Shown here in pieces: positions 43,020 to 56,601 of a stretch of DNA of 64,000 bases. The translations under genes and the position numbers were made by a program. The stretch is from positions 176,917,235 to 176,981,234 of the forward strand of contig OW799233.1 of NCBI GenBank assembly GCA_941918925.1. Reading direction: 5' to 3'. Source of the DNA: Phyto melanocephala. Its lineage: Eukaryota > Arthropoda > Insecta > Diptera > Rhinophoridae. A model generated the notes under the pieces. The model was not told where the DNA came from and ran no database searches. It saw only the letters and a list, made by a program, of their open reading frames with translations. Numbering within the stretch: the stretch's first letter is position 1; each line of letters begins with the position of its first letter.

Positions 43020-45175
43020 AAATTTGAAAGCTGTGATCTTTGATCAAAAAATTAAAATGTAACTCTCTCTATGTGCATTTGCCAATATACATACATATGT
43101 ACATGTAAATATGCATTTCTATGGAAAGATAATTTCAATATTCAATTTCATTTTAACCCTGCCAACAATTGAAAGTTTAATTATAGACACTAGAGAATAA
43201 ATGGTAACTATTTTCTATCTACTATCTGCTCTTTAGTCTATCAGGGTATTCCACAGCAAAATTAAATAAAACTAAGGCATTTGTAGGTTTTTGCTTAAAT
43301 GTAACTATCTCAGTAATTCCAAAAGCTATTTTGCTGATATTTTATGGACAAAATTCTAAAAATTATGACCTTAACTTAACGTTAGCTTCACTTAATGGTT
43401 AAGGAACATGTAAAGTCCACCTAAGAATAAATTTAATAAAAAATAAAAGTAAAATGAACAAAAGTTTTTTAAGCGGATTCTAAGCGAGACGCCCTGTATA
43501 TACTATTTGATTATAGTAAAAATGAATTAAGACTGTAGCGTAAAATTAATTACAAACCATATTTGTCTCTCGAACTGAAACATATCTTTATTGTTGTACA
43601 ACTCAGTTTAATAAAAAGTCTTCAAAGTTAGTAAAGGTTGTATAACTTATTTGAATTGTACAAAAAATCGTTACATCTAGAGCCCGCATAAAAAAGTAAT
43701 TCATTTGGTAAATATTAAATATAAAGAGGGAAAGCTTTTTTTTTGCAGACAGTGATACTTTTTGTCATATTTGATGAGGATTCATTTTTCTGTTTTTTTT
43801 GCAGATAAATTGTTTGCAGGGAATTAAAAAAAGAGTTATTGCGTATGAGTTTTTGTGTTTGATTTTTATTTTTAGTATCGTGTCTCTTTTTGTCATATCA
43901 AAACCGCAGTATTTCATTTACAATGGTTTTTGTTCATTGATTTCACTTTATCACTCTCTTCCCTTATTTTTTCACTACTTTTTATTATGTGTAAGAGTTG
44001 TTTTGAATGTGTGTGTAGCTTGTGTTAAGTGATGGGGTTTCACCAATCACTTTTTCAATTTGAATAACGTTTTTTACACCCTATACTAATAAGGCATCAG
44101 CCTTTAATAATTTTTAATTTCATTAAAATTTAATAAGCAACACTTTCTTCTTCTCAAGTTGCAATAAAAACATCATCTATATAAAATATACTCACACACA
44201 TACATACATATTCATACAAAATTTAAATTCATTCATATTTTAAATAAAAAAAGTTTTGTTTTGAATCGTTATTGAAATTTAAAAGCAAGAAAAATGGAAA
44301 TTTTGATTGATATTAAGTGCAAACATTTGTCATTAGAACATTAAGTGTAGCGTACTTTTGAATTCTGTCTATATTCACAATTAAACTCATTTACCTATAC
44401 TGGTCTTGTTTCTTTATTCTTTGTTTAAGGCAACCAATTCAATCCTCTAACTAATCGTTTTTAATTAATTGCAATTTGCAAAGAATTTGCATAATAATAT
44501 CACAAACACAATCACATACATACATACATAAATACATACATGTTTTTAGAATACGATTCCATGCACACCAGCACTAAATTAAAACTTTGTGCTACATTAA
44601 AGTTTTTTTTGCTATTTTTTTAGTTTTGCATAAAGTGTTTGTGTCTGAATGTGTGTATGTATGTATGTATGTATGCATGTATAAATTATGTATGCCATAA
44701 GTTTCGTATAAGTTTGTGCGAGCTGCCTATGTATGTGGTTGAATTTAAATTAAGAAAAAAAAATTTAATAAATAATTGATTGCGTGAATATAAATATCTA
44801 GATAATGCACACTAGTCTACGCACTTATATACTATTCGTATAGAAATGTATATGTGTGCGTTTGTTTGTCTGATCAGCAGCATGCTTGCCTTCTCTCAAT
44901 CATTCATATACATGTGTATATGTTTGTGTGTGTGCCCGTTTAAATGAATGGTTTTATATTTTTCTATAAATCGCTTTTGAATTTTCATTAGTTTTCAATT
45001 ATTAGTTTAGGTTTTTTTGCACTATTTTATTGTTGTTGTCCTTGTTATTGCTGCCAATTCTCTATTGGATTCACGTTTCATAATAAATAAATCGTTGGTT
45101 TATTAAACCACTGGTTGATTAAACATTAATATGCTTAGTTGGCTACCAGTTTCAATAATTGTTTGTACTCGTTTT
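43020..45175. other. Region upstream of the SDR gene, no gene recognised
   Basis: AT-rich, with ATGTATGTATGT and ACATACATACAT runs (for example near 44515-44530 and 44655-44675). No exon with conserved protein motifs found. Promoter elements of the SDR gene should lie at its low end, but none is distinctive. Confidence 0.5.
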
Positions 45176-45821
45176 TATACCCTTTACACAGTGAAAAAGG
45201 GTATATATAGGTTTGTCATTCCGTGTAAAATTTCTACAATTTTCCTTTCCGACCCCATAAAGTATATATTTTCTGAAAGCTTATGAATAGGGGAGTCTAT
45301 TAAGATATGTCAGTCTGTCCGTCTGTCCGTGTGTATGTTGAAATCAACTTTTTGAAGCCCCCGATATCGTCTGGACCTGGGTGAGGTGCTAAAATATCAG
45401 AAATATTCGGGAGTAGATCGGTATTGAAAATCAGAAACATCGGTACAGAAACAACTGAGATATGAGCAAAAAACCACGACCACCTCGATTTTTTTTCACA
45501 AAAACAACATTACAACAACAACATACATACATACAAACGTGTATACTGGTTAGAGTAAACGTGGCATCGAATCCCAGCTAAGCCAAAAAAATTTTATTTT
45601 TAATTTTTTTAATAATTTTTTTTTTGTTTTTTATTTTGTATATTATTAATATTTTTATTATTTTTTTTTTAATTTTTTTTATATGTTTTTTTAGTTTTTT
45701 TTGTTTTATATTTATTATTTATATTAATTTTTTTTTTTAAATATTTTTTTTTTAACATAACTACACGTTGTGAAGGGTGTTTAAGATTCGGCTCGGCCGA
45801 ATATAGCACTCTTACTTGTTT
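45176..45821 (+). mobile_element. DINE-1/INE-1-like element, copy C
   Basis: Same sequence order as copy A: TATACCCTTTACACAGTGAA, CCGACCCCATAAAGTATAT, GTCAGTCTGTCCGTCTGTCC, a T-rich internal tract (45590-45750), and GATTCGGCTCGGCCGAATAT with CTTACTTGTTTT. Close to copies A and B in sequence, so of similar age. Confidence 0.75.
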
Positions 45822-47620
45822 TATTCTCGCATTGCATTATGAAACCAAAAAATACTAAAAAAAATCCACTGAAACAAATCCTCCTCATGCCTTTTACAAC
45901 TACATATAGAGATTTAAATTTTTTTGTTACTGATGTTTTGCTTTAGGTACAAAAAAAATATTAAATGGTTGGATAGATAAATTGTGAAATGTGAGAAATA
46001 CTAAAATAAATAATAGAAATATGGTCATCATTTGTTGAAAAATTAAAATTAGTAGCAATGCATTGCCATACAAATGTATTTAAATTTTTTACTTGTGCCC
46101 TTCACCACTGCTTATCGTGACAGAGGGCCATACATTTTGCATTATGGGCGAAATACCTGAAAATATATCTAAAGCCTAATATGCAAAAGATAACAAATAC
46201 ACTTGATCTTCATAATTTTCCAAATCGTCTTAGCTCTTTCTGTCATTTTTTCTGTCGAAAACATTTAAATGGCCAAAATATTTCTTTTATAATAAAAAAG
46301 ATTTTCCAACAAGAGTGATATGATTTCTTTAAAAAACACACTTATTGTTAAGGAAATTTAAAAGTCTTTTATTTAATGTGAAGTACAATCGATATAATTA
46401 AGTTTTTCTTCTGCAAGAACGAGTTCAATGAACCCTATTTTCGAGCATTTTTTCCACTAATTAATTAGGCTTTTAAAAAAGTATATTTAATTCGTTAGAA
46501 TATTATTTATATATTAAAACTAATATTTATTGACTTTCATTGCAGATTGCTATGCATCCTACCACTGACAACCAAGTAAACGCTTAATCTACAAACATAA
46601 ATTAAATCCTTTCAATAGCTAATAAGCTTTCAAGAGATTTTGTTATTCTAATAAAAAAACACGTAGTCTTTGTACTTAGAAAATATTAGACAATTTCAAA
46701 ACAAATTCACTAAACTGATGACTACTTTTTTTGTTACACAAAATAAATAAACGAGGCATAACATTTGTTTCCATAAAGTGCTTGTGTTCAACAGTTTAAA
46801 ATGAACTCAACAAAATCTGTTCAATGTCCTTGTAGATTAGATGGCTGGCTGTTGGATTTTGTTTAAGATAAATATTTTCATATTCATAAACTTAAGCACG
46901 AGAATCAACTCAATGATTTCATATTTTTTTTTATCTACTAATGCTTTTCTTTTCATCAAAAAGAACACTTCCATATACTGGAAAAAAAACACATTTATTT
47001 TAAATCTAAAAGCCAACGAAATTTCCATCTTTATGATTATTCACAAGTAAAACATCTTGAGAATTTCTAATGCACTGGTTTTTGTTCAAATGCATTTGTT
47101 GCTTTTGCATTAGAATTGGTTAAACTAAAAAATATTGCACAAGTACTTCTTTATTTTACTTGTTTAAAAAATTATTCAATTCTTTAGTGAATATTTTCAA
47201 TTTTTTTCTTTTTTGACAAACCAATTGAAATTTTACAAATGCCACCAAAAAACTTATTTATTTGTAGTGTGACTGAAATCGTAAGTTGAAAATAAACTTT
47301 GTACTTTTTGTAGCATTTCCTAAGGCCTACAATAACTTGTAGAGTATTTGGAATTTACAGAAGAGTTTGCAGCACTATAACGATATTGGATTGGAAAGTA
47401 ATCGATTTTCGCTAAGTCAAAAAAGTTCTCAAAAGCCAAACGTTACATTTTAAATTTGGATCTAAAATATTTTTCTTTTAGACCTATGGGGACAACTGTA
47501 CAAATAGCTGTGAAGTGTGTTTTTAGTATATTTTGGCAAATCGTCATGTTAAGACTTACACTAGAACAATTTTTACAAATCGTTGAAATTTATTTATAAA
47601 ATTCTCGCTTCGTTCGTCAA
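45822..47620. other. No recognisable gene
   Basis: AT-rich. Short frames at 46837-47050 on both strands overlap each other and lack any motif. Confidence 0.5.
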
Positions 47621-47690
47621 CTTAAAGGGTACTTATAGAGTCACGTTTACGGTGCACAATATCGTCCATATGAGCACATGAACACATTAA

Positions 47691-47849
47691 CTGCCTGTTC
47701 AACGATGTCGAAAGAAAACCCAAGCGAAATTTCATTCGTACAAATATATTGAAAACAACAACAAAAACTAAAAATTTGTTTTTGTTTTCAACGTATTTGT
47801 ACGAATGAACGTTCGCTTGTGTTTTCTTTCGACATCGTTGAACAGGCAG
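47691..47849. mobile_element. Foldback MITE, 'CTGCCTGTTCAACGATGTCG' family, copy 2
   Basis: A 159-bp near-perfect palindrome. The outer 29 bases of each arm (starting CTGCCTGTTCAACGATGTCG) are identical when inverted. Flanked by TAA on both sides (47688-47690, 47850-47852). The inner arms differ by a short AAC-repeat. Confidence 0.85.
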
Positions 47850-47864
47850 TAAGAAAATATTTGT

Positions 47865-48250
47865 TCAAATCGAACTCGTGCCGTGCGCGCAGAAGGAACC
47901 ATCGCTGCTGTACTTGCGAATGTGACAGAGTACTCGAACGTATCGGCTCGGCGCTTGTCTCAGCAACTCGGTCTCGTAATTTTTAATTTAATTTCTTAAT
48001 CTCATGTGATTGTAAACCATTTGGAGTAGAAATGGTTCAACAAGACGGCGCAACATGCCATACACTGAATGAAACCATCACTTTGTGGAGCTAAACGTTT
48101 GGTAACCGAATTGTCTCCAGAAATTGACCTGTAAATTGGCCATCGTGTGATTAGCACCTTTAGACTATTTTTTGTTGAGGTACGCCAAATGTTTGGTTTA
48201 ATAATTGGTTTTAATAAGGCTGATATTTTCTTCACCTTGAAAACTAAAAA
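47865..48250 (+). pseudogene. Mariner transposase remnant
   Basis: Reads RAVRAEGTIAAVLANVTEYS and NVSARRLSQQLGLV, the second helix-turn-helix part. After a deletion of the catalytic start it continues VVQQDGATCHTLNETIT (second Asp) and then LAPLDYFLLRYAKCLV (third Asp) in other frames. Several stops. Confidence 0.7.
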
Positions 48251-48739
48251 TTTATGGAACACTTGACTTACAATTGTAGGATCATTAACCATGTCGACCT
48301 GACTATCAATTCATTATTTTTACTTATTTGCTAGTAACATTATATCGCTCTTTAACTTAAATAGTGTACTAACTCAAAAAAAAAACACTTTTTATTTAGA
48401 ACGATGTTCATTTTGAAAAAATGCTTTTAACACTTAAAGTATTAAGTTTGCAAATTTTTTAACTTGTTGGTGAGAGAGGTTAAGAGAATATAAAGGGGAG
48501 TACAGAGAATGTTGTACTCGAAAATTCCTCTTGTTTTTCTTATTCACACAAACACACATAATAATTAAATGACACAAAAGGACAATTATTTTCCCACCAA
48601 ATTTTGCTTAAAAACGTACTAAAGCCTTCTAAAACCTAAAAACGTTAGACTTTTTAAAATTACCTTTTGAGGTATGAATTAAATCATTAAAGTGTAAGTA
48701 AATAGAAAACATAATAAAATATGTCGCGTTTAAACTATA

Positions 48740-49700
48740 TAAAGGGTCGTCCAACAACGATGTCAAAGGTTTCAGAGAAATATCTTAATATTATTTATTA
48801 CAAAATGATTTATGACAATTATGTGTGAAAAAAATATCGGAAAAATGCCTGCCACGGCTTTTTTATCGTACTTCTATCCGATGATCCATATTTTTAATGA
48901 CCTTGAGACATAATTGAGGTTCAAGGTCATTAAATAACAAACAAATTATCTCTTTCTTTAGCTCCTGAATTATGCTTAACTTATTGAAATACAATTTTTC
49001 TTTTAAATATCCCTAAAGAAAAAAAGTCCAACGGGGTCAAATCACGTGATTGTGGTGGCCAATGAATATCGCCACGACGTGAGGCCATTGAATATCAGTG
49101 AAACCATCCTGTTGGAAAAACATATCGTCTTGGTTCATATCCACAATTTCTGGCCACGAGAAAATCATCATCTCACGATAGCGAACTAATTGGCCGACCT
49201 TATTTTCGAAGATGTACGGCTCGATGAGGCCGCTAGCCCATAAGCCACACCAAACAGTCACTCTTTGTAGATGCATAGGCTTTTCAACAACCACTAGTGT
49301 TTTCTCATTTGCCGAAATGTAATAATTCTGCTTGTTAACGAATCTACTAAGATGAAAATTTTCCTCATCGCTGTAGATGATTTTCTTGGTAAATTCACCA
49401 TGTAAGCGTATAAATTCAATTGTTATGCACAAGAATGAGTCGTGGTTGACAGCTCTTCTGCCACACTATCGCGAACAACAGTAATGTTTTCCGCAAAACG
49501 AACTAGGCGATCATTTAATTAGTTATTTTTTAATTTCCTACAGACTCGGCTTGCTGAAATTTGCGCACAAATCTCCCGATTTTAAACGTGCATTTTTGTT
49601 AAAGGCTTCAACAATCTTTATTAAATAGAGTTTATATCTCGATGGTGGAATTTGACAAACACTGAAACAAAGAAATATCAAATTAGGTTGGGCCAAAAAT
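48740..49700 (-). pseudogene. Mariner transposase remnant, longer copy
   Basis: On the minus strand: DRLVRFAENITVVRDSVAEE, then the open part (49432-49037) with KIIYSDEENFHLSRFVNKQN (first Asp), VTVWCGLWASGLIEPYIFEN, PEIVDMNQDDMFFQQDG (second Asp). After frame changes it has GYLKEKLYFNKLSIIQELKK and SRGRHFSDIF near the end. A terminus AAAGGGTCGTCCAACAACG at about 48741 could be the TIR. Multiple breaks. Confidence 0.75.
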
Positions 49701-51450
49701 TTGACGTTAAGGTCTGACTCACAATTAACATCGTGCGTTATGGCTGAACCAACTTTTACTTTAATAAAATTAAAATAGTTATTATGATTAATTTTTATCT
49801 TACGTTTTAATCAGTTTGAAGAAAAGTGTCACTAAGGCCTATTAACATAATATTCAGTTAAATAAATTAAACGTAAACTAAAGTAAACTAAAATTAAAAT
49901 TAAACTAACTTTCAGTAAGCTTAAACTGAAATTTTAACTATAAATTAAAAATGTTTGTTAACAATAGGCAGGAGTAAGTTAACTTATAGTTATCAATTGT
50001 TATGAATGAATTTCAAAAAGAAGAAGAAATGTATACATAAATATAAATTCTTAATGTGCACCCATATGCTAATAAATTTATTAAAAATTGAATGTATTTT
50101 GAAATAATTTCTGCTATAAATTTAACAATTCTCATATCTCATGAAAAACCCTGCATCAGGTAAATTAAAATGATCCATTCGACTTCTGTGGTTTTATTTT
50201 ATTTTCATACCATATTTATAAATTATACAAATGTGTATATCTTTTTAATCGTAGAGGCATCTTTCAATTGTTTAAAAATTGCAATAATATAATATATTTA
50301 TATTTAAACATCAAATATTTTCTTCCAGTTAAGAACTTAAACGCCAAATAGTACTCGGTTAAATTTAACTGAAATTTGGCAAAATAATCTAAAAGTTATA
50401 AGATAACTGAACTTTGTGTTAATGGGTTTTGGCTAACCAAGGTTTAAATTTTGAGTTTAGGGTTAACTGTAGATTAATTTTTTTATTGTTAACGGCCCTA
50501 AGTCTGGATCAGAATAAACAAATTTTTTTAATGTTGATATTTAAATTAAATAATGTACATTCATATTCACTTTTTTCAAAGGAACCATTATAGATATCAT
50601 AAACTTCAATAATCAAAAATCAATAAACTTAAGAGGTGTGTTATTATTTATACAAATTTAAAGTTATGACCTTATTGAAGTAAATAAGCAATATGTACAA
50701 GGTGTATGTATGTGCACTTAATACAAAAGGGAATTAGAGAATACTTATAAAAGAAATTTTTTTTGGGAATTTTTTAAGTAAAACTTTAAAAACTCATGAA
50801 TAATAATCGACTAGAAATGACTGAACGAATGAATGAATGAATGGATTGTAATGAATAGAATAAATTGATAATCAAAATGTTATTTTTCTTATTTTTGCTG
50901 TTGTTGTTGTTTTTCATTCATTTTACCACAAAATGCAGGACATTTAAAATGCACTGTTGACAGGAATTCTAAATAAAGATTATTAGTTAAGATTTGCTAA
51001 AAAAATAACACCTGCCAACAGAATGTTCTATAAATATTTAAAATATTTATAAGATGGTTTCATATGAAAAGGTATTTTTTAAGACTAAGATTAAGATTAT
51101 GAAAAAACTGGGAAGATAGAAAGTTAGTTCAAAATGAAGTTGTTAAAGTTTACGGGAACAAGCACTTGATAAAAAATTCTACAAATATGAAAAAGTAAAA
51201 AAAAGAAAAGTTATAAATATCGACAATAGAAAATTTCTAACTTTAAAAACAGCTTTTACCAAAGTTAGGATTTGTAAATCTTTTTATGATAATTTAGGCT
51301 TTTTTGAAAAGTATTTTGTTTTAGTGCGAGAAGCAAAATTTTGGTAGAATAAAAATGACTTATTTTTTAATAAAACGTTTATTACATTTTTTAGTAATAG
51401 CTATGAATCAAAATTAAAAATATTTTCTCCATTTTTAGGATTGGTTGACA
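49701..51450. other. No recognisable gene
   Basis: AT-rich, with many AACTAAA-like blocks (49840-49960) and a (GAAT)n run near 50825-50845. No protein motif or second copy recognised. Confidence 0.45.
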
Positions 51451-51454
51451 CTTA

Positions 51455-51773
51455 AGGCTATAATACACGGCTTGTTTTTTACATCTGAATTTAAAATTTG
51501 TGAAACATAAGTATAGCTACATGTCTGTCAAAATTGTATGTTTACAGGCAACCGTCGCTGACTGCTTTGCAGCAGCAGAGATTTTTGCCAACTGCTGATG
51601 TCACATGTTTTGACAGAAGAAAATAGGGCGCGCTCTAATTGAAATTTTGTCAGATGTCTCAATACATGTTTTTTTACAAAACTAATGTTTTAAAGGTAAC
51701 ACACGACATGTTTGTATTTGCAGTGGAGAATTCGACAAGTCATATGTAAAAAACATGCCGTTTATTAGCTCCT
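51455..51773. mobile_element. PIF/Harbinger-type MITE, 'GCATGTTTTTTACATCTGA' family, copy 2
   Basis: AGGCTATAATACACGGCTTG at one end and CATGCCGTTTATTAGCTCCT at the other, flanked by TTA (51452-51454, 51774-51776). Inverted relative to 20075-20392 and of equal length. Internal GAGCGCGCTCTATT and GCTGCTGCAAAGCAGTCAGC segments (read in copy 1 orientation) are kept. Confidence 0.8.
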
Positions 51774-53230
51774 TTACCATACCTCAGTTAATCGTATTAA
51801 TAGGCTTCTTTCCAGCCAGCCGTAAATAATCCTGCCAGCGAATGTAAGTCTAATTTTGGATAGTAGTGACTCCTCCACTATATTGATTCTACTAGTAACA
51901 GTATAAAATTTTACAAAAACATATTCGTAACTACTTATGTATATTAACTAACCACAGTGTTTAGAACTCTTTAGTTTCTACTCATTCGACGAGTAATGAA
52001 AATAATTTACATGCTTATTAACACTTTATAGTCATAACTAAATAGATTTGCATTGAATTGTTAAAAAATGAGAATATTAAGATTGCTCTGAAGTGATAAA
52101 TATTTTATTTTTCGCTAACTGTTGGAAAAATAATGAGCCCACATACAGAAGCTAACGAACAAACGAAGCTAAGAACATTTTAAACAATTAGAAATGGCAT
52201 TTGTGTATACATAAGAGTACATGTATAATTTTTGTTTTTATTTGGGGTTAAACTTGTTGTATACAAATGTCAAATACAAAAATCAAGATATTAAACTCAG
52301 TTTTTTTTGTGTTTTTATCAAAATCAACTTTCTCTACAACTTGCTTGAGCACACAGACACTCATACAAATTATTTAGATAGAAATAAGTATAAATACAAT
52401 CTTAGGAAAAAAAAGTAAATAAAAGAATAATAAACAAAGGCAAGTTAAAGATGGAGAAAATGGAAAAAAAAGACAACGAGATGTCGCATCTCATACCAAG
52501 AACAATAAAGGAAAGGGCAACAGGAAATGAAAATGAACTAAAGCAACAACTGATGCCTTAATATTTACGAATCTGTATGTATGTATGCTTGTGGGAGTAT
52601 AAGGGTAAGAGTTGTGTTAGTAAGACAATTGTATAGATAACACGCTTGTGCTTGCATTTGTTGGACACTCAAATCAGCCTAAATGAATGTGCTGGTTGTT
52701 CTAAGTAAAAGCGACTTTAAGCTTAATATTGGTAGGCTTTAGTTTCTTTAATAAGTTATTTTTTTGTTTTTTTTTACTGTTCTTACTCCCACCTTTTGCC
52801 TATTTGATACAGCAGCTGTCTTATAATGTGCACAATAACATTTGTACAATATAAACATTAGAAATCCTCCCCTTTCTTTCTAACAAAAGAAAAAAAAAAC
52901 ACATATTAAAGAAGTAACTAGAAAGGACAATACAAATAAACACATTGAGGGTTTCAGCAATTGATTGTTGTTGTTTTAGAAACTGTTGTTGGCTTAATTT
53001 GTTTTGGTCTTTTTTATTCTTTTAACGTTTAAGTATTTTGTTTCTGTAAATACTAGACGAAAGCTTTAAGCTGTTTATTGTCCATAATTATTTCCTCAAC
53101 AGTAGCGAGCAGAATTAGCGGTTTATTTAGAAAAATAGAGAAAATTTATTAGTTTTTAAATAGAGAATAGAGTAAATCAACAACATTCTTTTTAATCGAA
53201 AATTTATTAAAAATTTCTTTGAAAACTAAA

Positions 53231-53386
53231 ATTTATTAAAAAATTTGTTTTTTGAACAATTCTAATATTTTAATTGTTAATTGTTGAAAATTGTAAAATC
53301 TTTCCCTGAAGAAGCTACCAATGTGGTAGCGAAATATCGGAAAATAAAATTAAAACTATTTTTTATAAAAAAAGTGATCTCAAGCT
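53231..53386 (+). mobile_element. Short 3' fragment of the Penelope element, with hammerhead-like hairpin
   Basis: Closely matches the outer part of the right arm at about 18655-18791: AAAAAATTTGTTTTTTGAAC, CCCTGAAGAAGCTACC, GGTAGCGAAATATCGG and AAAAAAGTGATCT with AAGCTC. One C is missing from the hairpin loop. Truncated at its 5' side, as usual for Penelope. Confidence 0.8.
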
Positions 53387-53399
53387 CAGTACAAAAAAC

Positions 53400-54255
53400 A
53401 ACTGATTATATTTATTAAAACTTTTTTTTAGTAAAAGATAATTCCCTAAAGAAAATTCTTTTTACTTTTTTTGTAACTTTCAAATTTTTTATAACATTGA
53501 GCCTACTGTTAAATTGCTTAGTTTGCTCTATCAGATACAACTTACAATATATGGCATGAGAATTGTTACATTTTCTTTAATGGAAATTTTCAATTGACCC
53601 TCAACTTTTATACAAATCAGTCGGACCGGGCGGAATCTTTTCCACACATCTTAAACTTGATGAACAGCGATTTGTATCTTGGATGTTTTCATTCTGCAGA
53701 AGTTGCCTGAGACCTGCTTCGAACTACATGTTTATTTCTTGGAGAGAATACAAGATTTCCACAATAAGCATACTACTGATTTTAATTTACTTTATTATTA
53801 AAAATACTATTGATTGCAAAGACTATGGAATGGTAGTATAATTAAATGACCCTTAGAGGCACTCACAAAAAGGAAGTATTCTTAATAAACGAGCGGAGGT
53901 TAAATTGAGGAAGATGGAAGTAAAAAAGTTCTGGGTAAAGAAGCAGGATTTATAGAAATTTTTATACAATTACAGTACAGTTGCTATTTTACTGCGAAAT
54001 TCTGGAATGTATGAAAAAGTCTTAATGAGAAAAGCTTTAATAGTTCATTACGAGCACTCCAACTTCAATGAATATTTGATCACTCCACAGGATCCTAAAC
54101 TTTCTTCATTTCACATTGCTATAAATGAAGATTATAACAGCCAAATTGGCAGCTGACTTGAATTTTTGCTCCGCGATTGGGTAGTTTTAGTTTAATTTGT
54201 ACAGTAGCAGCCTGGCGACTGTTATTACAAACATAACATAAACTTGGCGACTTGG
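53400..54255. other. No recognisable gene
   Basis: Somewhat less AT-rich sequence, but no frame with a known motif on either strand. Confidence 0.4.
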
Positions 54256-54261
54256 AAAATA

Positions 54262-55512
54262 CAGAGTGTGTATAAAGACAACATGGGGTTCAAGAAGTTA
54301 GTTACTTTTTTTTTTTAACCTGGAGAATAAATAATTTTACACTGAACAAAAAATCAGAAAAAAAGAATTGTATTAAATTAGCCATAAATTTTTTTAACGC
54401 AAAAACCATATTGTGTATATTTTAACATCAGACTTTCGACCACTGAAATAATGATTTGCTGCTTTGTATATCGTCAGCACTTACATAACCACGTAAGAGA
54501 TTTTTTTAAACCGATCGACCATGTTTAATACATACTGCAGAAGATATTGAACATGTAGAGAAAAGTGTTAATGAAGCATCATAAGGCTCAGCTTAGAATG
54601 GCTACGAGGAATTAAAAAAAAAGATTAACTGTTATTTTATAAAGATCAATTGGTATAAAAGTTAAAACCCGAAGACCAACGGCAATGTTTGATGTTTGAA
54701 TTAAATTTTAAAATTTGGCCAGAAATAAAATCAACTGTATTGTTAAGAAGTCCGGAAAAATTTTTGTACTCAAATACAACATTGTTGCAGAAATTCGAGC
54801 GCTGCAGCCATAAATTTTTAAAAATGTTACGGAAAATGTTTTAAAACGAACCCATCATTGTTATATTGAAAACGAGGTTCTTTTCCATACTTATTGTAAA
54901 AAAATCTTCACTTTTTATATTTGAAAATTTGTAATTTAATAATTAATTTTTTAAACCCCATTGTTAAAAGCAGTGTAAATACTTTTGTACTCTTGAATTT
55001 AAATCAAATTTATTATTGTATATCATTTAAATATTTCAATTTGTATAGATTGTGATCAATATTCCCATCTCTGCATGTCATATTCTTTATATTTGTAACG
55101 AGTTATTAAAAGCGAGTCTTTTGGTCGAAAGCTCCAAGCTTATGAAGTTTATTCGTTGGTTTATTAACTTTTCAACGTTCAACCAGGCCAGACGTTCAAC
55201 CAAATGACCCATCAAAAGGATTTTCCCACACATATACATAAATATTTAATAAACAAATCCCTTGTTGTTAATATTTAATTAATAGAAGATCAGGTATCCC
55301 CTTCTGTTGTCTTATTATCGACCCCCATTTTCCCTGCAACAAATTGCTCTTCAGTCAATTTGTTAATTATACGTTTGTAATTCCTACAAACTATTTTTTC
55401 ATAAAATTACAATCCTTGTACTTCGATCCCTTTATAAACATTTTTGAAAGATATATTTTAAAATTGTATAATAGATTACACAGTTTTAAACACCCGTGGT
55501 GACTTTTAGTCC
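54262..55512 (+). mobile_element. Decayed mariner with a solo LTR inside its 3' end
   Basis: Termini TACAGAGTGTGTATAAAGAC and, inverted at the right, TACAGGGTGGACTAAAAGTC. Plus-strand remnants: HTAEDIEHVEKSVNEAS and, further on, INWYKS.NPKT, comparable with the conserved KIQLVQELKPTD region of mariner. Frame breaks throughout. The right terminal repeat is cut off from the rest by the LTR. Confidence 0.5.
54962..55492 (-). repeat. Solo LTR, copy 1
   Basis: 531 bp beginning TGTT and ending AACA (perfect inverted ends TGTT/AACA). Adjacent pentamers CCCAT and CCCGT look like a 5-bp target duplication with one change. Homologous throughout to 58502-59077 in inverse orientation. No internal retroviral-type genes beside it, so it is a solo LTR. 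TGTT/AACA ends with a 5-bp duplication suit a BEL/Pao-type or related LTR retrotransposon; which one is not shown. Confidence 0.75.
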
Positions 55513-55675
55513 ACCCTGTATTAAAATTTGGTGTATGAGTAATAAGAATTAGTGAATTGAACGAAAACCTTACATTTTAATGTTCCATTATTTGTCTTCA
55601 CTGTTTAATAAATGTTTAAATTTTGTACGTTTCTTAATATTAAAGATAATAGTGTTAGAGTCACAAGAAAAAAGA

Positions 55676-56601
55676 AAACAAGTAATCTGATAATACCCTT
55701 CACCATGTTCTTTATTATTTCCATATTTGATTATTAATATTTACAAAGTTAAAAAAATGTTCGCCATTTTGTTTTTTGTGTGTACTTTTTTAATTACTAG
55801 ATCTAACCTATATATCAATTAACTGTACGCCATTTTGTTGTAGCGGTCATCTTGGATTTACAATTTTTTATAGAGTCCTATGTTTTGCTAGCCAAGGTCT
55901 TTCTTTTGATACTCATATCATTCCTATTGGTTGTCTCAAAGTTAGAATAAATTAATTTGAAAATTTTTAGGAAAAAGGATTTGTATTTCTGTGCTTATAG
56001 CTCAGTTAGTTTTAAACCGATTTGTCAGTTTTTCTTGGCAATAATTTTCGAGGCTACGGTTTGTGTTTTTGTGTCATAAGCATGTTCAACACTTAATTAT
56101 AAGCTTCAATAATTTGATATATATATAAAAAAAATTTTATTTTTCAAAACTTTGCCGGTTAGTAACCGGTTTAATTAAAATTGTTTAGAACATATTATAC
56201 CTATAAATTGTAAAAAAACGTCCCTACAAATTGACCGGGGGCTGAAAAATTTTGTCTTTTGTGTTAAAAAAATGCGAAAAACAAGATGCAGTCGTGTTTG
56301 TTAACTCATATCTCAGAAAGTTATAAGGCGATGGTACTGGATTTCAATAGCGAATAATTTCCGGAAATTTGCAAAAGTTCAACACCACATACAAATCTGA
56401 GTAACATGTAGGGGCTTCTAAAAGTTGATTTGAACCAACACAAGAAAAGATGGTCAGACGACGATGGCTTAATTGACTGCCCTAGTCATAAGCTTTCAGA
56501 AATATATATACTTTGTGGGGTCGGAAATATATGTTGTAGAAATTACAAACGGTTTGACAAAGCTATATATACCCTTGGCACCACAGGTGAAGGGTATAAA
56601 A
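55676..56601 (-). mobile_element. DINE-like element, long subtype, copy G
   Basis: Left AACAAGTAATCTGATAATAC; middle TATAGCTCAGTTAGTTTTAA; right GGCACCACAGGTGAAGGGTA, TA. Inverted like copy E. Diverged but collinear. Confidence 0.65.

Noticed and set aside
43799..44032. 77-residue hydrophobic frame
   Set aside because: T-rich DNA produces such Phe/Leu/Ser frames often here; no start context, splice sites or family similarity.
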